A DNA stretch of 16,486 nucleotides from an uncultured Candidatus Planktophila sp. (GTDB taxonomy: Bacteria; Actinomycetota; Actinomycetes; Nanopelagicales; Nanopelagicaceae). Shown here in pieces: positions 6,011 through 12,866 of the stretch. The position numbers were made by a program, and so were the translations under genes. Position 1 is the first letter of the stretch. Each line of letters begins with the position of its first letter. The DNA lies in assembly GCA_937975715.1 (NCBI GenBank), contig CALJUA010000066.1:1-16486 (forward strand), written 5' to 3'. The notes beneath the pieces were generated by a model that saw only the letters and a program-made list of their open reading frames with translations, was not told the origin of the DNA and searched no databases.

Positions 6011-7072
6011 TTACTTTGATGCGAGTGCCTGAGAGATGTCGCTCCAGATATCCTCCACATGTTCACACCCAACGGAGAGGCGAATGAGATTCTCGGGAAC
6101 GCTCTCACTCTCTGCCGGCCAACGACGTCGGCGCTCCCATGTGCTTTCGACTCCCCCGAGGCTGGTTGCATGTGCAATTAAAGTCGAGCCATCACAGACT
6201 TTCTCGGTTCCGACGGCATCGCGGTCAACATCGAAAGAGATAATTGCGCCAAAACCTGGATATCTCACAGTGGTGACCGCTGGATGTGCATTCAATTTTT
6301 CTACAAGCGCACGGGCATTGGCTTCTGCGGCTCTGAATCGCAATGGGAAGGTGCGGATTCCGCGAAGGCCGAGCCATGCCTCAAATGGACCTGGGATTGC
6401 GCCGAGCAAAGTACGAGCTTCAGCCAATCGGTTGTGTAAGGCAGGATCTTTGACTGTCAATGAACCCAGGATGACATCGCTATGTCCAGCGAGATACTTG
6501 GTAACAGAGTTCATGGAAATATCTGCGCCAAGTTCGATGGGAAGTTGATTGAGAGCTGTAGCAAATGTGTTGTCGACCGCAACGCCCATATTGCGCTTCT
6601 TTGCCTCACCGATAATTACTGCAATCTCCGCTATCTCTAGACCGGGATTCGTTGGTGATTCAATCCAGAGGAAAGCCGCTCCGATAAGTGCTTCAAAAAC
6701 ATCTTTTGTATTTGCAATATCAACAAAGCGAACATCAAGACGCCCCTGCTCATGATATTTCTTAAGAAGCGCCATCGTTCCGCTATATCCCTGATTTGAA
6801 GCAACAACCGGCGCTCCATGAGGAAGTAGCGAGAAGACTGCAGAGATTGCAGCCATTCCAGAGGAGAAGGCGAGGGTCGATGTTCCGTGTTCGAGCAGAG
6901 TGATCGCCTCTTCGAGTGCGCTCCAGCTCTCGTTGCCGAATCGTCCATAACCCAGATCACCATTGGCGACAAATGTTGAGTTAAGTGAGATCGGCGCGTT
7001 CATACCAGCGCCAGGTGCATGTGCAGGGCGACCTACACTAATTGCGTTGGTCTCTGGGTGTTGTGAATGCAT
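6011..7072 (-). CDS. Transsulfuration PLP enzyme (cystathionine gamma-synthase/lyase family)
   Basis: Cys/Met-metabolism PLP enzyme of 353 residues. The order of motifs is typical: YGRFGNESWSALEE (42-55, equivalent to YxRxGNPT), FSSGMAAISA (69-78), the PLP ring-contact segment ESPTNPGLEIAEI (138-150), VAVDNTF with Asp167, and the Schiff-base lysine Lys192 in SMNSVTKYLAGHSD. The C-terminus has LGGVESTWERRRRW and VPENLIRLSVGCEHVEDI. Substrate choice between gamma-synthase (metB), gamma-lyase and related enzymes cannot be settled by eye, so no symbol is given. At 353 residues it is somewhat shorter than the common 380-400. It lies 17 bases downstream of a MalY-type C-S lyase on the same strand; together they could route cysteine plus an activated homoserine through cystathionine to homocysteine. 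ATG 7072 has TATCCT six bases upstream, so it may have its own promoter. Confidence 0.9.
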   Translation of the reverse strand: MHSQHPETNAISVGRPAHAPGAGMNAPISLNSTFVANGDLGYGRFGNESWSALEEAITLLEHGTSTLAFSSGMAAISAVFSLLPHGAPVVASNQGYSGTMALLKKYHEQGRLDVRFVDIANTKDVFEALIGAAFLWIESPTNPGLEIAEIAVIIGEAKKRNMGVAVDNTFATALNQLPIELGADISMNSVTKYLAGHSDVILGSLTVKDPALHNRLAEARTLLGAIPGPFEAWLGLRGIRTFPLRFRAAEANARALVEKLNAHPAVTTVRYPGFGAIISFDVDRDAVGTEKVCDGSTLIAHATSLGGVESTWERRRRWPAESESVPENLIRLSVGCEHVEDIWSDISQALASK

Positions 7073-7078
7073 CTGTAA

Positions 7079-7084
7079 AGGATA
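7079..7084 (-). promoter_or_regulatory. Candidate -10 hexamer for the transsulfuration gene
   Basis: TATCCT on the minus strand, exactly six bases before the ATG at 7072, lying in the 17-base gap after the upstream lyase gene. Confidence 0.45.
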
Positions 7085-7089
7085 GTCGC

Positions 7090-8253
7090 TTAATGCAGTG
7101 CTTTTGCTACTCGATTTATTGCTTCGGTGATTATTTCGGGTGAGGTTGCAAAGTTCAGGCGAACATATCCCGCGAACTTCTCACCAAAACGAATGCCTGG
7201 CACAAATGCCACCTTCGCATTTTCAAGGAGGTAACCAGCAGGATCGTCGCCAATTGCATAAGCGCTGAAATCAATCCAGGCTAGGTATGAACAATGAGGC
7301 ATATGGGTCTTCGCTTTTGGCAACTTCTCTGCGACTAAATCGAAGACGAGCTTGCGGTTGATATCGAGCTGCGTCATAAGCTCATTGAGCCATGGTTCGC
7401 CCTCTTGGAAAGCTGCCACTGTCGCAAATGCACCCAATAGCGAGGCGCGATAGTGAGTTGCTGGCGCAATGGCATCTAGGCGTTGATACATCTGCGCATT
7501 TTCTGTCACGATGATTGCGCATTTGAGCCCCGCAATATTCCAACCCTTGCTAGCAGCGGTTACTGTGATTCCAACTTCGCGTGCTTTATCTCCCAATGTG
7601 AGGAAGGGCGTGAACTTCTGCTCGGAATAAGTGAGAGGTGAGTGAATCTCATCGCTAATAATGATGACGTTGTTTGCATGAGCAAGTTCGACAAGACGCT
7701 CTAGCTCCTCACGTGTGTAAACGCGCCCCAGTGGATTGTGAGGATTACAGATGAGGTGGACTTTGATTCCTGATTTATAAGCGGCTTCGATTCCTGCCCA
7801 ATCCAGGTGCCAAGGTGAGCCGTTGATCTCTTCTTCTTCACGAGTGAGCGGAACATCAACAATCTCGAGATGTGTCTCGTTGGCCCAGGTCCAGAAGTTT
7901 GGATAGACCGGTGAATTCAAAAGAATCTTGTCGCCATAATTGGTAATAACGCGAAGAGTCTCGACGATTCCGACACCGACATCTGCTGCGATTCGAATTT
8001 GTGATGGATCTGGGCGCCATCCGAATCGACGAGATGCAAAAGCTGCAAATGCCTCCCCCATCTCGGGGATTGCACCGAGATAACCGAGATCGGATTTTTC
8101 CACCATCTCAGTCAAAGTGCGGCGGATGGGTTCTGCTACTGGAAAATCCATCTCTGCGACAGGGAGAGGCAGAACATCCTTAGGAAATGCTCTCCACTTT
8201 TCAGATTTGTGTGTTTGTAATTCGCTCAGCGGCACGAGATGAAAATCGCTCAT
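7090..8253 (-). CDS. MalY/PatB-family C-S beta-lyase (cystathionine beta-lyase-like aminotransferase)
   Basis: Fold-type I PLP enzyme of 387 residues, the usual MalY/PatB length. MalY/PatB enzymes cleave cystathionine to homocysteine, pyruvate and ammonia; some members act as aminotransferases. Seen: the N-terminal LPLPVAEMDFPVAEPI, which is a hallmark of this branch, NSPVYPNFW, LICNPHNPLGRVYT, IISDEIHSPLTY with the PLP-binding Asp (about 201), and Lys236 in TAASKGWNIAGLK. The C-terminal VRLNFATSPEIITEAI carries the carboxylate-binding arginine. The start at ATG 8253 (MSDFHLVPLSELQ) was preferred; GTG 8280 would add nine residues unlike the family and overlap the divergent glycosylase region. 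AATACT lies seven bases upstream as a possible -10. It directly precedes the transsulfuration enzyme gene. Confidence 0.9.
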   Translation of the reverse strand: MSDFHLVPLSELQTHKSEKWRAFPKDVLPLPVAEMDFPVAEPIRRTLTEMVEKSDLGYLGAIPEMGEAFAAFASRRFGWRPDPSQIRIAADVGVGIVETLRVITNYGDKILLNSPVYPNFWTWANETHLEIVDVPLTREEEEINGSPWHLDWAGIEAAYKSGIKVHLICNPHNPLGRVYTREELERLVELAHANNVIIISDEIHSPLTYSEQKFTPFLTLGDKAREVGITVTAASKGWNIAGLKCAIIVTENAQMYQRLDAIAPATHYRASLLGAFATVAAFQEGEPWLNELMTQLDINRKLVFDLVAEKLPKAKTHMPHCSYLAWIDFSAYAIGDDPAGYLLENAKVAFVPGIRFGEKFAGYVRLNFATSPEIITEAINRVAKALH

Positions 8254-8260
8254 GACCGGA

Positions 8261-8266
8261 AGTATT
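8261..8266 (-). promoter_or_regulatory. Candidate -10 hexamer for the C-S lyase gene
   Basis: AATACT on the minus strand, seven bases before ATG 8253. A2 and T6 match TANNNT but T1 does not. Confidence 0.3.
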
Positions 8267-8288
8267 GCACTCCAGCCCACGAATCTCC

Positions 8289-8930
8289 ATGATTGCCCAT
8301 GTGCCTATCACCCCAATTACTGAAAGAGAGATGAAGAAGGTCACAGCTGAATTAGCTACGCGAGATCGAAAATTCGCAAAGGTGATTGAGGCTCACCCTC
8401 TCTGCACTATAGGGCGCAATCCAAAGCCGGTTACTCACTTTGAATCACTTGTCGAATCCGTTATCTCTCAACAATTAGCTGTAAAAGCTGCAGACACTAT
8501 CTTTGCCAGGGTAAAGAAAGCGGCCGGAGGGCGCATTCTTCCAGCGAGATTGGCCGCACTCAGTGAAAGCGAATTACGAGAGGCCGGCCTATCAGGAGCG
8601 AAATTCAAAACAATCCAAGGCCTTGCACATGCCGCACTTTCCAAAGATATTGATTTTAAGAATCTTCACGAAATTGAGAGCGATGAAGATATCTTCAACC
8701 AGCTCACGGCGCTGTGGGGAATCGGACCATGGACTGTCGATATGTTTATGATGTTTCAACTCGGACGGTTAGATATCTGGCCAACAGGTGACCTAGGTGT
8801 GCGCCGCGGGTGGGAGAAGATCTATGCCCTGCCGGTAGAAATTACTCCTGCAGCACTTGAAGTGAAGGGAGAGAAGTTTCGCCCTTATCGCAGCGTGGTG
8901 GCATGGTATTGCTGGAGAGCTCTCGGCTAA
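8289..8930 (+). CDS. AlkA-like DNA-3-methyladenine glycosylase (HhH-GPD)
   Basis: Base-excision repair glycosylase of about 213 residues that would remove alkylated purines. The core of the HhH-GPD fold is visible: THFESLVESVISQQLAVKAA (about 49-68), the helix-hairpin-helix LTALWGIGPWTVDMF (about 140-153) and the catalytic Asp168 in WPTGDLGVRRG. The end RPYRSVVAWYCWRAL is characteristic of this family. The N-terminal TBP-like AlkA_N domain of E. coli AlkA is missing, as in other compact members. The start is uncertain: ATG 8289 is given, with TTG 8265, GTG 8301 and ATG 8331 as alternatives; none has a good ribosome binding site. It is divergent from the C-S lyase, and its stop overlaps that of msrA by four bases. 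Confidence 0.9.
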   Translation: MIAHVPITPITEREMKKVTAELATRDRKFAKVIEAHPLCTIGRNPKPVTHFESLVESVISQQLAVKAADTIFARVKKAAGGRILPARLAALSESELREAGLSGAKFKTIQGLAHAALSKDIDFKNLHEIESDEDIFNQLTALWGIGPWTVDMFMMFQLGRLDIWPTGDLGVRRGWEKIYALPVEITPAALEVKGEKFRPYRSVVAWYCWRALG

Positions 8931-9454
8931 TTACTTGGGAACTTAACTCCAGTACTTGAGTGGCAGTCATACCCATTAGGGTTCTTCTCTAGATAACGTT
9001 GGTGATATTCCTCTGCGGGATAAAAGATCACACCATCAGCGCTGCAAATCTCAGTGACGATTTTGTCGATTCCTTCTGCTGTGAGAGCTACTTGATATAA
9101 GTCTCTCGTTTCTTCGGCAACATTCTTCTGCTCAACTGAGGTGTAATAAATGGAGCTTCGATATTGAGTTCCGATATCTCCCCCTTGTTGATTGAGAGAA
9201 GTCGGATCGTGCATCACCCAGAACTCTTCACATAATCTGCGATAAGAAATAACTGATGGATCGAAGTTCACTTCAACCATCTCTGCATGGAGAGTCTTTC
9301 CGGTGCAGACTTCTTCATAAGTCGGGTTTTCCTTAATGCCGCCCATATATCCAACACGGGTAGAAATAACTCCGGGAAGATTCCAGAATCTACGCTCGGC
9401 GCCCCAGAAACATCCAGTGGCAAAGTAGGCAGTGGCAGAATTGATGTCGCTCAT
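8927..9454 (-). CDS. msrA: Peptide methionine-(S)-S-oxide reductase
   Basis: Repairs the S-epimer of methionine sulfoxide in proteins using thioredoxin. The 175-residue length is typical of a compact MsrA. The catalytic motif TGCFWGAERRFW has nucleophilic Cys15, followed by GVISTRVGYMGG, PTYEEVCTGKTLHAEMVEV, FWVMHDPTSLNQQGGDIGTQYRS and FYPAEEYHQRYLEKNP. A Cys near residue 163 (YDCHSSTGV) is the probable resolving cysteine. The start is ATG 9454; TAGGTT lies eight bases upstream. It is divergent from the tRNA-Arg gene, with 22 bases between them, and its 3' end overlaps the glycosylase stop. No msrB is nearby. Confidence 0.96.
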   Translation of the reverse strand: MSDINSATAYFATGCFWGAERRFWNLPGVISTRVGYMGGIKENPTYEEVCTGKTLHAEMVEVNFDPSVISYRRLCEEFWVMHDPTSLNQQGGDIGTQYRSSIYYTSVEQKNVAEETRDLYQVALTAEGIDKIVTEICSADGVIFYPAEEYHQRYLEKNPNGYDCHSSTGVKFPSN

Positions 9455-9461
9455 AGTCGGA

Positions 9462-9468
9462 TAACCTA
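9462..9468. promoter_or_regulatory. Overlapping divergent -10 boxes for msrA and tRNA-Arg
   Basis: On the plus strand TAACCT (9462-9467) would start transcription about three bases before the tRNA. On the minus strand TAGGTT (9468-9463) lies eight bases before the msrA ATG. Five bases are shared, so polymerase could probably occupy only one orientation at a time. Neither has a clear -35. Confidence 0.35.
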
Positions 9469-9476
9469 CTCTCTGC

Positions 9477-9548
9477 GCCCCCGTAGCTCAGGGGATAGAG
9501 CACTGCCCTCCGGAGGCAGGTGCACAGGTTCGAATCCTGTCGGGGGCA
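9477..9548 (+). tRNA. tRNA-Arg (anticodon CCG)
   Basis: A complete cloverleaf of 72 bases can be drawn. The acceptor stem pairs GCCCCCG (9477-9483) with CGGGGGC (9541-9547), the D stem GCTC/GAGC, the anticodon stem CTGCC/GGCAG, and the T stem ACAGG/CCTGT with loop TTCGAAT. The anticodon loop CTCCGGA places CCG at 9510-9512, which reads the arginine codon CGG. The discriminator base is A9548; the CCA end is not encoded. No tRNA neighbour or intron is present. Confidence 0.95.
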
Positions 9549-9607
9549 CATCTTCATCGGCGCGAGATAAATCACCTCACTTTTGAAATCTTTTTTCCGC
9601 TACATCC

Positions 9608-9636
9608 TTGTTTAAGACCTCACTACAAGGGAGAAT
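9608..9636 (+). promoter_or_regulatory. Candidate whiB1 promoter
   Basis: TTGTTT (9608-9613) and GAGAAT (9631-9636) are separated by 17 bases and resemble -35 and -10 elements. Transcription would begin around 9643, at the left edge of the palindrome, giving a leader of about 47 bases. The match is moderate. Confidence 0.35.
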
Positions 9637-9642
9637 TACCAC

Positions 9643-9657
9643 CTCGCACTGTGCGAG
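9643..9657 (+). promoter_or_regulatory. Perfect inverted repeat in the whiB1 leader
   Basis: CTCGCAC-T-GTGCGAG has two perfect 7-base arms around a single base. It could be an operator at the transcription start, or a hairpin (six pairs, three-base loop) at the 5' end of the whiB1 mRNA. It is about 32 bases before the start codon and does not cover the ribosome binding site. Confidence 0.5.
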
Positions 9658-9675
9658 TCATCCGATTTCCGCTGT

Positions 9676-9682
9676 AAAGGAG
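9676..9682 (+). promoter_or_regulatory. Strong ribosome binding site of whiB1
   Basis: AAAGGAG lies seven bases before the ATG at 9690. It is the clearest Shine-Dalgarno sequence in the window and contrasts with the apparently leaderless neighbours. Confidence 0.75.
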
Positions 9683-9689
9683 CTTCCCC

Positions 9690-9959
9690 ATGGATTGGAG
9701 ACATCAATCTGCCTGCCGTGAAGAAGATCCTGAACTCTTCTTCCCTGTCGGAAATACAGGTCCTGCAATCACTCAGATCGAAGAGGCGAAGAAGGTTTGC
9801 AATCGCTGCATCGTAAAAGATGCCTGCCTCGCATGGGCGCTCGAATCTGGCCAGGATGCTGGCGTCTGGGGCGGCCTCTCAGAGGATGAGCGTCGCGCTC
9901 TTAAGCGTCGCGCAGCTCGTAACCGTGCCCGTCTTATGGACAACGGACTCAATAACTAA
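9690..9959 (+). CDS. whiB1: WhiB-family iron-sulfur transcription regulator, WhiB1 type
   Basis: Actinobacteria-specific [4Fe-4S] regulator of 89 residues. The four cluster ligands are Cys9, Cys37, Cys40 and Cys46 (CxxC within VCNRCIV), the same spacing as mycobacterial WhiB1. The opening MDWRHQSACREEDPELFFPV, the turn motif GVWGGLSEDERRALKRR and the basic C-terminal DNA-binding helix are nearly identical to that protein. Mycobacterial WhiB1 is essential, binds the primary sigma factor, and its cluster reacts with nitric oxide; the same is expected but not shown here. It has a leader with a palindrome and a strong ribosome binding site. It converges on the PdtaS-like kinase gene, with nine bases between their stops, the same neighbour as in Mycobacterium tuberculosis. 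Confidence 0.97.
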   Translation: MDWRHQSACREEDPELFFPVGNTGPAITQIEEAKKVCNRCIVKDACLAWALESGQDAGVWGGLSEDERRALKRRAARNRARLMDNGLNN

Positions 9960-9968
9960 TTTTCTGCT

Positions 9969-11441
9969 TTAGTTAATCGGGAATCTCAAGATAGCGCGAG
10001 TCTCGTCACTATCTGATTCCAGGACCAATGTTCCGCGCAATTCATTTTCAGTCAAAGTGCGCACAATCTGAAGACCGAGGTTTGACGACTCTGCCAAAGT
10101 AAATCCTTCAGGCAGTCCGACTCCATCATCAGAGATAGTAACGACTACAGATTTATCTTTTCTATCAATTTTTATGTCGAGTTTGCTTCCCTCGTTTTCG
10201 AGTCCATGCTCTAGTGCGTTATAAATCAGTTCGGTAATCACCAGCGCCAAGGGCGTCGCGAGGCGAGATTCAAGTTCTCCTAAATTACCCGAACGCGAAA
10301 TTTCCAATTCGCTCATGCGAGGCGTTAATTCCAGCGCGTGGTTTACCAGCCGATCCAGTACATCATCAAATGCCACCGACGAATCCGCGCTGCTTGAGAG
10401 AGTTTCGTGCACAAGCGCGATTGAAGCGATTCGACGGACAGCTTCATGAAGTGCTTGGCTTGCGCCTGGATCTTCAATGCGACGAGCTTGCAGACGAAGC
10501 AGCGCTGAAACTGTTTGAAGATTGTTCTTCACTCGGTGATGAATCTCGCGAATCGTCGCGTCTTTCGTCACAAGCTCGCGTTCGCGACGGCGAAGCTCTG
10601 TCACGTTGTTGAGCAGAACAATGGCGCCCACTCGATCTTGTCCAGCAATGATGGGCAGAACAATCAGATCAATTACTCCGCCAACATTCTCTACCTCTAC
10701 CCGCCTAAGTGAACGCCCGCTAAGACTTGTTACTAGCGCTTCTTCACGTGCATCGCTCTTCTCACGAGAGACTGTCTCTGCTATTTCTCCAAGCGAGAAT
10801 CCTTCAAGTTCATTAGTCCATCCCATGCGGCTAAATGCAGAACGCGCATTAGGGCTTGCATAACTGACTGTTCCGTTTACATCGATGCGAATAAGACCAT
10901 CACCCACACGTGGAGTTGGATCGAAGAGCGAGCCGGCATTTTGATATGGGAAGTTACCTTCGGCCACCATGCGATAGAGCTCATGTGCAATCTCACGATA
11001 ATTTAATTCAAGTCGTGAAGGTTGGCGCATCAAGTCAGAGTTACGGTGGCGAGAGATTACAGCGATGACTTTTTCCCCCATGATGACAGGAATAGTCTCT
11101 TCTTTGACCATCACATCACCGAGCATCTGCGGTTCGGTATCTCTCACGATCTCACCACTGGAAAGGGCTTGATCTATGTAGAAACGATCGCCCCAGCTAA
11201 TTTCATCACCGATCACATCATGTGCAAAAACGGTAGCAGCCGTTGTTGGTCGAATATGTGCCACGGCGATATATCCTGTTGGCCAACTTGATTCATCTTT
11301 GCGAAGCGGAATCCACAAGATCAAGTCGGCAAATGAGAGGTCTGAAAGTAGCTGCCAATCTGCAACGAGCTCGCGGAGCTTATGAATCTCCTCTGCTGAT
11401 GACGGCGATCTGCCTTCTACGTATTCCTCAATGGATGCCAT
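9969..11441 (-). CDS. pdtaS: PdtaS-like cytosolic sensor histidine kinase
   Basis: Soluble sensor kinase of 490 residues without membrane helices. Order: an N-terminal GAF-like H_kinase_N domain (about 20-155), a PAS domain (about 175-285), the HisKA_2 dimerisation box with the phospho-acceptor His in REIHHRVKNNLQTVSALLRL (His301/302), then an HATPase with N-box TELIYNALEHG, G1 SDDGVGLPEG and G2 NLGLQIVRTL. In M. tuberculosis PdtaS phosphorylates the RNA-binding antiterminator PdtaR; no such regulator is encoded in this window, so the partner must be elsewhere, as it is in mycobacteria. The ATG at 11441 follows the stop of the DUF6912-like gene by four bases, implying co-transcription. The gene is convergent with whiB1. 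The ligand sensed cannot be deduced. Confidence 0.93.
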   Translation of the reverse strand: MASIEEYVEGRSPSSAEEIHKLRELVADWQLLSDLSFADLILWIPLRKDESSWPTGYIAVAHIRPTTAATVFAHDVIGDEISWGDRFYIDQALSSGEIVRDTEPQMLGDVMVKEETIPVIMGEKVIAVISRHRNSDLMRQPSRLELNYREIAHELYRMVAEGNFPYQNAGSLFDPTPRVGDGLIRIDVNGTVSYASPNARSAFSRMGWTNELEGFSLGEIAETVSREKSDAREEALVTSLSGRSLRRVEVENVGGVIDLIVLPIIAGQDRVGAIVLLNNVTELRRRERELVTKDATIREIHHRVKNNLQTVSALLRLQARRIEDPGASQALHEAVRRIASIALVHETLSSSADSSVAFDDVLDRLVNHALELTPRMSELEISRSGNLGELESRLATPLALVITELIYNALEHGLENEGSKLDIKIDRKDKSVVVTISDDGVGLPEGFTLAESSNLGLQIVRTLTENELRGTLVLESDSDETRAILRFPIN

Positions 11442-11445
11442 GTAG

Positions 11446-11838
11446 CTACTTCTTCAACCACTCTTGGATGTTGTTCTCAGCCTCTTGAGGTGCAAACCAG
11501 GTGAGGTCTTCGGAATCTTCTCCTACTAGAAAAATCGCTTCGACTGTAGACCATTGAAGTGGTGCGCGAAGTTCAGCGCTAATTTCATCAAAGGCGCCAA
11601 GTTGTTCTTCGACTACTTCAAGTGCAACAACAAGAGCAGCACCAGATTGGTCATCGAGAAAATCGAGGGCATCCTCAGCTGCTAAAAGAGAGAGTGAGTA
11701 CTCGACTTCTTCCTCATCCATCTCTGGATGCGTTGCGCTGTAGATAGGCGTTGGCGCATATACCTCTGCAACGTCGAGAGAGCCTTCTGCCAGAAATTCT
11801 TGAAGTTCATCGGCAGTAGTAGCCAGGTATACGCGCAT
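11446..11838 (-). CDS. Conserved actinobacterial protein, DUF6912-like
   Basis: Acidic cytosolic protein of 130 residues, function unknown. The opening MRVYLATTADELQEFL and the alternating helix/strand pattern (YSLSLLAAEDALDFL, AALVVALEVVEEQL, VEAIFLVGED) resemble the actinobacterial family DUF6912; this assignment is from memory of the family pattern and is not certain. No catalytic motif, signal peptide or membrane helix is seen. It lies four bases upstream of the PdtaS-like kinase gene and 23 bases after the TadZ-like gene. TATTCT is exactly six bases before the ATG, so it probably starts its own leaderless transcript that continues into the kinase. A role tied to kinase signalling is only a guess from that coupling. 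Confidence 0.75.
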   Translation of the reverse strand: MRVYLATTADELQEFLAEGSLDVAEVYAPTPIYSATHPEMDEEEVEYSLSLLAAEDALDFLDDQSGAALVVALEVVEEQLGAFDEISAELRAPLQWSTVEAIFLVGEDSEDLTWFAPQEAENNIQEWLKK

Positions 11839-11844
11839 GAGGAA

Positions 11845-11850
11845 AGAATA
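11845..11850 (-). promoter_or_regulatory. Candidate -10 hexamer for the DUF6912-like/pdtaS operon
   Basis: TATTCT on the minus strand, six bases before ATG 11838, in the 23-base gap after the TadZ-like gene. Confidence 0.45.
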
Positions 11851-11861
11851 TCGTCATTGAA

Positions 11862-12866
11862 CTACCTCATCGCCACTTCAAGAGAGCGTGCAATCTCACC
11901 CAGGAGAATGCTTTTAGGCGACGCTATCGCCAATGTGGTGTTCTGCGCCTCCATATTTTCAATGGCACGGCTATCTCTCGAGATAGATTGAACGGGTACA
12001 CCGAACTGCTCAGCAACCTTTGCTTCCAGATCTTTTCGCTCTCGGCGACTTTTGACCTTGCTCAGCGCCAACGCAATTGTCCACTGCTGGCCTTGAGGGG
12101 CTAGTTGCTCTAGCTCTTCGAACGAACCAATATCAGTGCGAGTGCATATCAATTTCCGTGCATGTGAGTGGGATGCCCATGAAACTAATTGATCTCTCAC
12201 TCGACGGCCCGCTGGAACACTCAACTGTAATTGTCCTACATCAAGCACGATTCTGTCGTATTGATCGGCAATTGTATTGAGGTAAATAAGTCCTGAGAGC
12301 TCACTTACTTCAAGGAGCGAAAAACCTGCAGAAGTTATCTGTGGTGCAGTACGGATGTTGTGCGCTGTGAAATGTCGAGCCAGAGTTGGATGCGCGGTAT
12401 TTCCATCCACCAATAGGACTTTCTCCCCCTGTTGAGTAAAGAAATCTGCAGTGCCTATCGAAATTGATGATGCACCTACATGCCGACCGACTGAAAAAAT
12501 GGAGAGGATTGGTGTTGCAGTTGCCGAGATAAAGAATTGGTCTTCCGCTCTCTCACTCTTGCGATTGCGTAGAAGCTCTTCCAGCTCAAAATCACTCTGG
12601 GGGTCAGCTGTTGCCATATCTACACATGGAAGTGAGCGGCCACGAATCAGAATAGATTCTGAAGACCCAGTCATAGAATTTTGAGCAAAATCATCCGACT
12701 GAACCACAAGTGCCTCTTGGTTATTGGCAAGAAACTCATTCAATCCTTCCGGCGATATTGCTCGGTAAATTACTTTCCACCCAAGCCGCGTTAGAGTTGC
12801 TGCGATAAATCCTTCCTGATGCATATCCCTAATGGCAGTTACAGCCAAGCGCTCAGATTCAGCCAT
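11862..12866 (-). CDS. CpaE/TadZ-like ParA-family protein with degenerate P-loop
   Basis: SIMIBI/ParA-fold protein of 334 residues. An N-terminal receiver-like region (about 1-60) is followed by a linker rich in charged residues and then the ATPase-like fold. The position of Walker A reads SVGRHVGASSISIG, where KGGVGKTT is expected; both lysines are missing. The A' motif is LLVDGNTAHPTLARHF (Asp kept, second Asp changed to Asn), and the Walker B-like IVLDVGQLQL is retained. Some TadZ proteins of Tad pilus systems also have atypical Walker boxes. The start at ATG 12866 overlaps the end of the SAF gene by eight bases (ATGGCTGA) and suits coupled translation; ATG 12923 would overlap by 65 bases. 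No Tad pilus ATPase, prepilin or TadB/C gene is in the window. Role unknown; a scaffold or localisation function is possible. Confidence 0.8.
   Translation of the reverse strand: MAESERLAVTAIRDMHQEGFIAATLTRLGWKVIYRAISPEGLNEFLANNQEALVVQSDDFAQNSMTGSSESILIRGRSLPCVDMATADPQSDFELEELLRNRKSERAEDQFFISATATPILSIFSVGRHVGASSISIGTADFFTQQGEKVLLVDGNTAHPTLARHFTAHNIRTAPQITSAGFSLLEVSELSGLIYLNTIADQYDRIVLDVGQLQLSVPAGRRVRDQLVSWASHSHARKLICTRTDIGSFEELEQLAPQGQQWTIALALSKVKSRRERKDLEAKVAEQFGVPVQSISRDSRAIENMEAQNTTLAIASPKSILLGEIARSLEVAMR

Noticed and set aside
6036..6548. 170-codon plus-strand open frame
   Set aside because: It is fully antisense to the transsulfuration enzyme, whose motifs are intact; its translation lacks any domain pattern and there is no promoter or ribosome binding site.
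9287..9586. Open frame running through msrA and the tRNA
   Set aside because: It crosses a clearly folded tRNA and is antisense to msrA; coding is implausible.
9585..9597. T-run after tRNA-Arg as an intrinsic terminator
   Set aside because: There is a run of six T but no stable GC-rich stem immediately before it; it could still be where the tRNA transcript ends, but the evidence is insufficient.
9953..9975. TAACTAA/TTAGTTA inverted repeat between whiB1 and the kinase gene
   Set aside because: It is AT-only apart from one pair, has a nine-base loop, and the arms consist largely of the two stop regions; too weak to call a bidirectional terminator.
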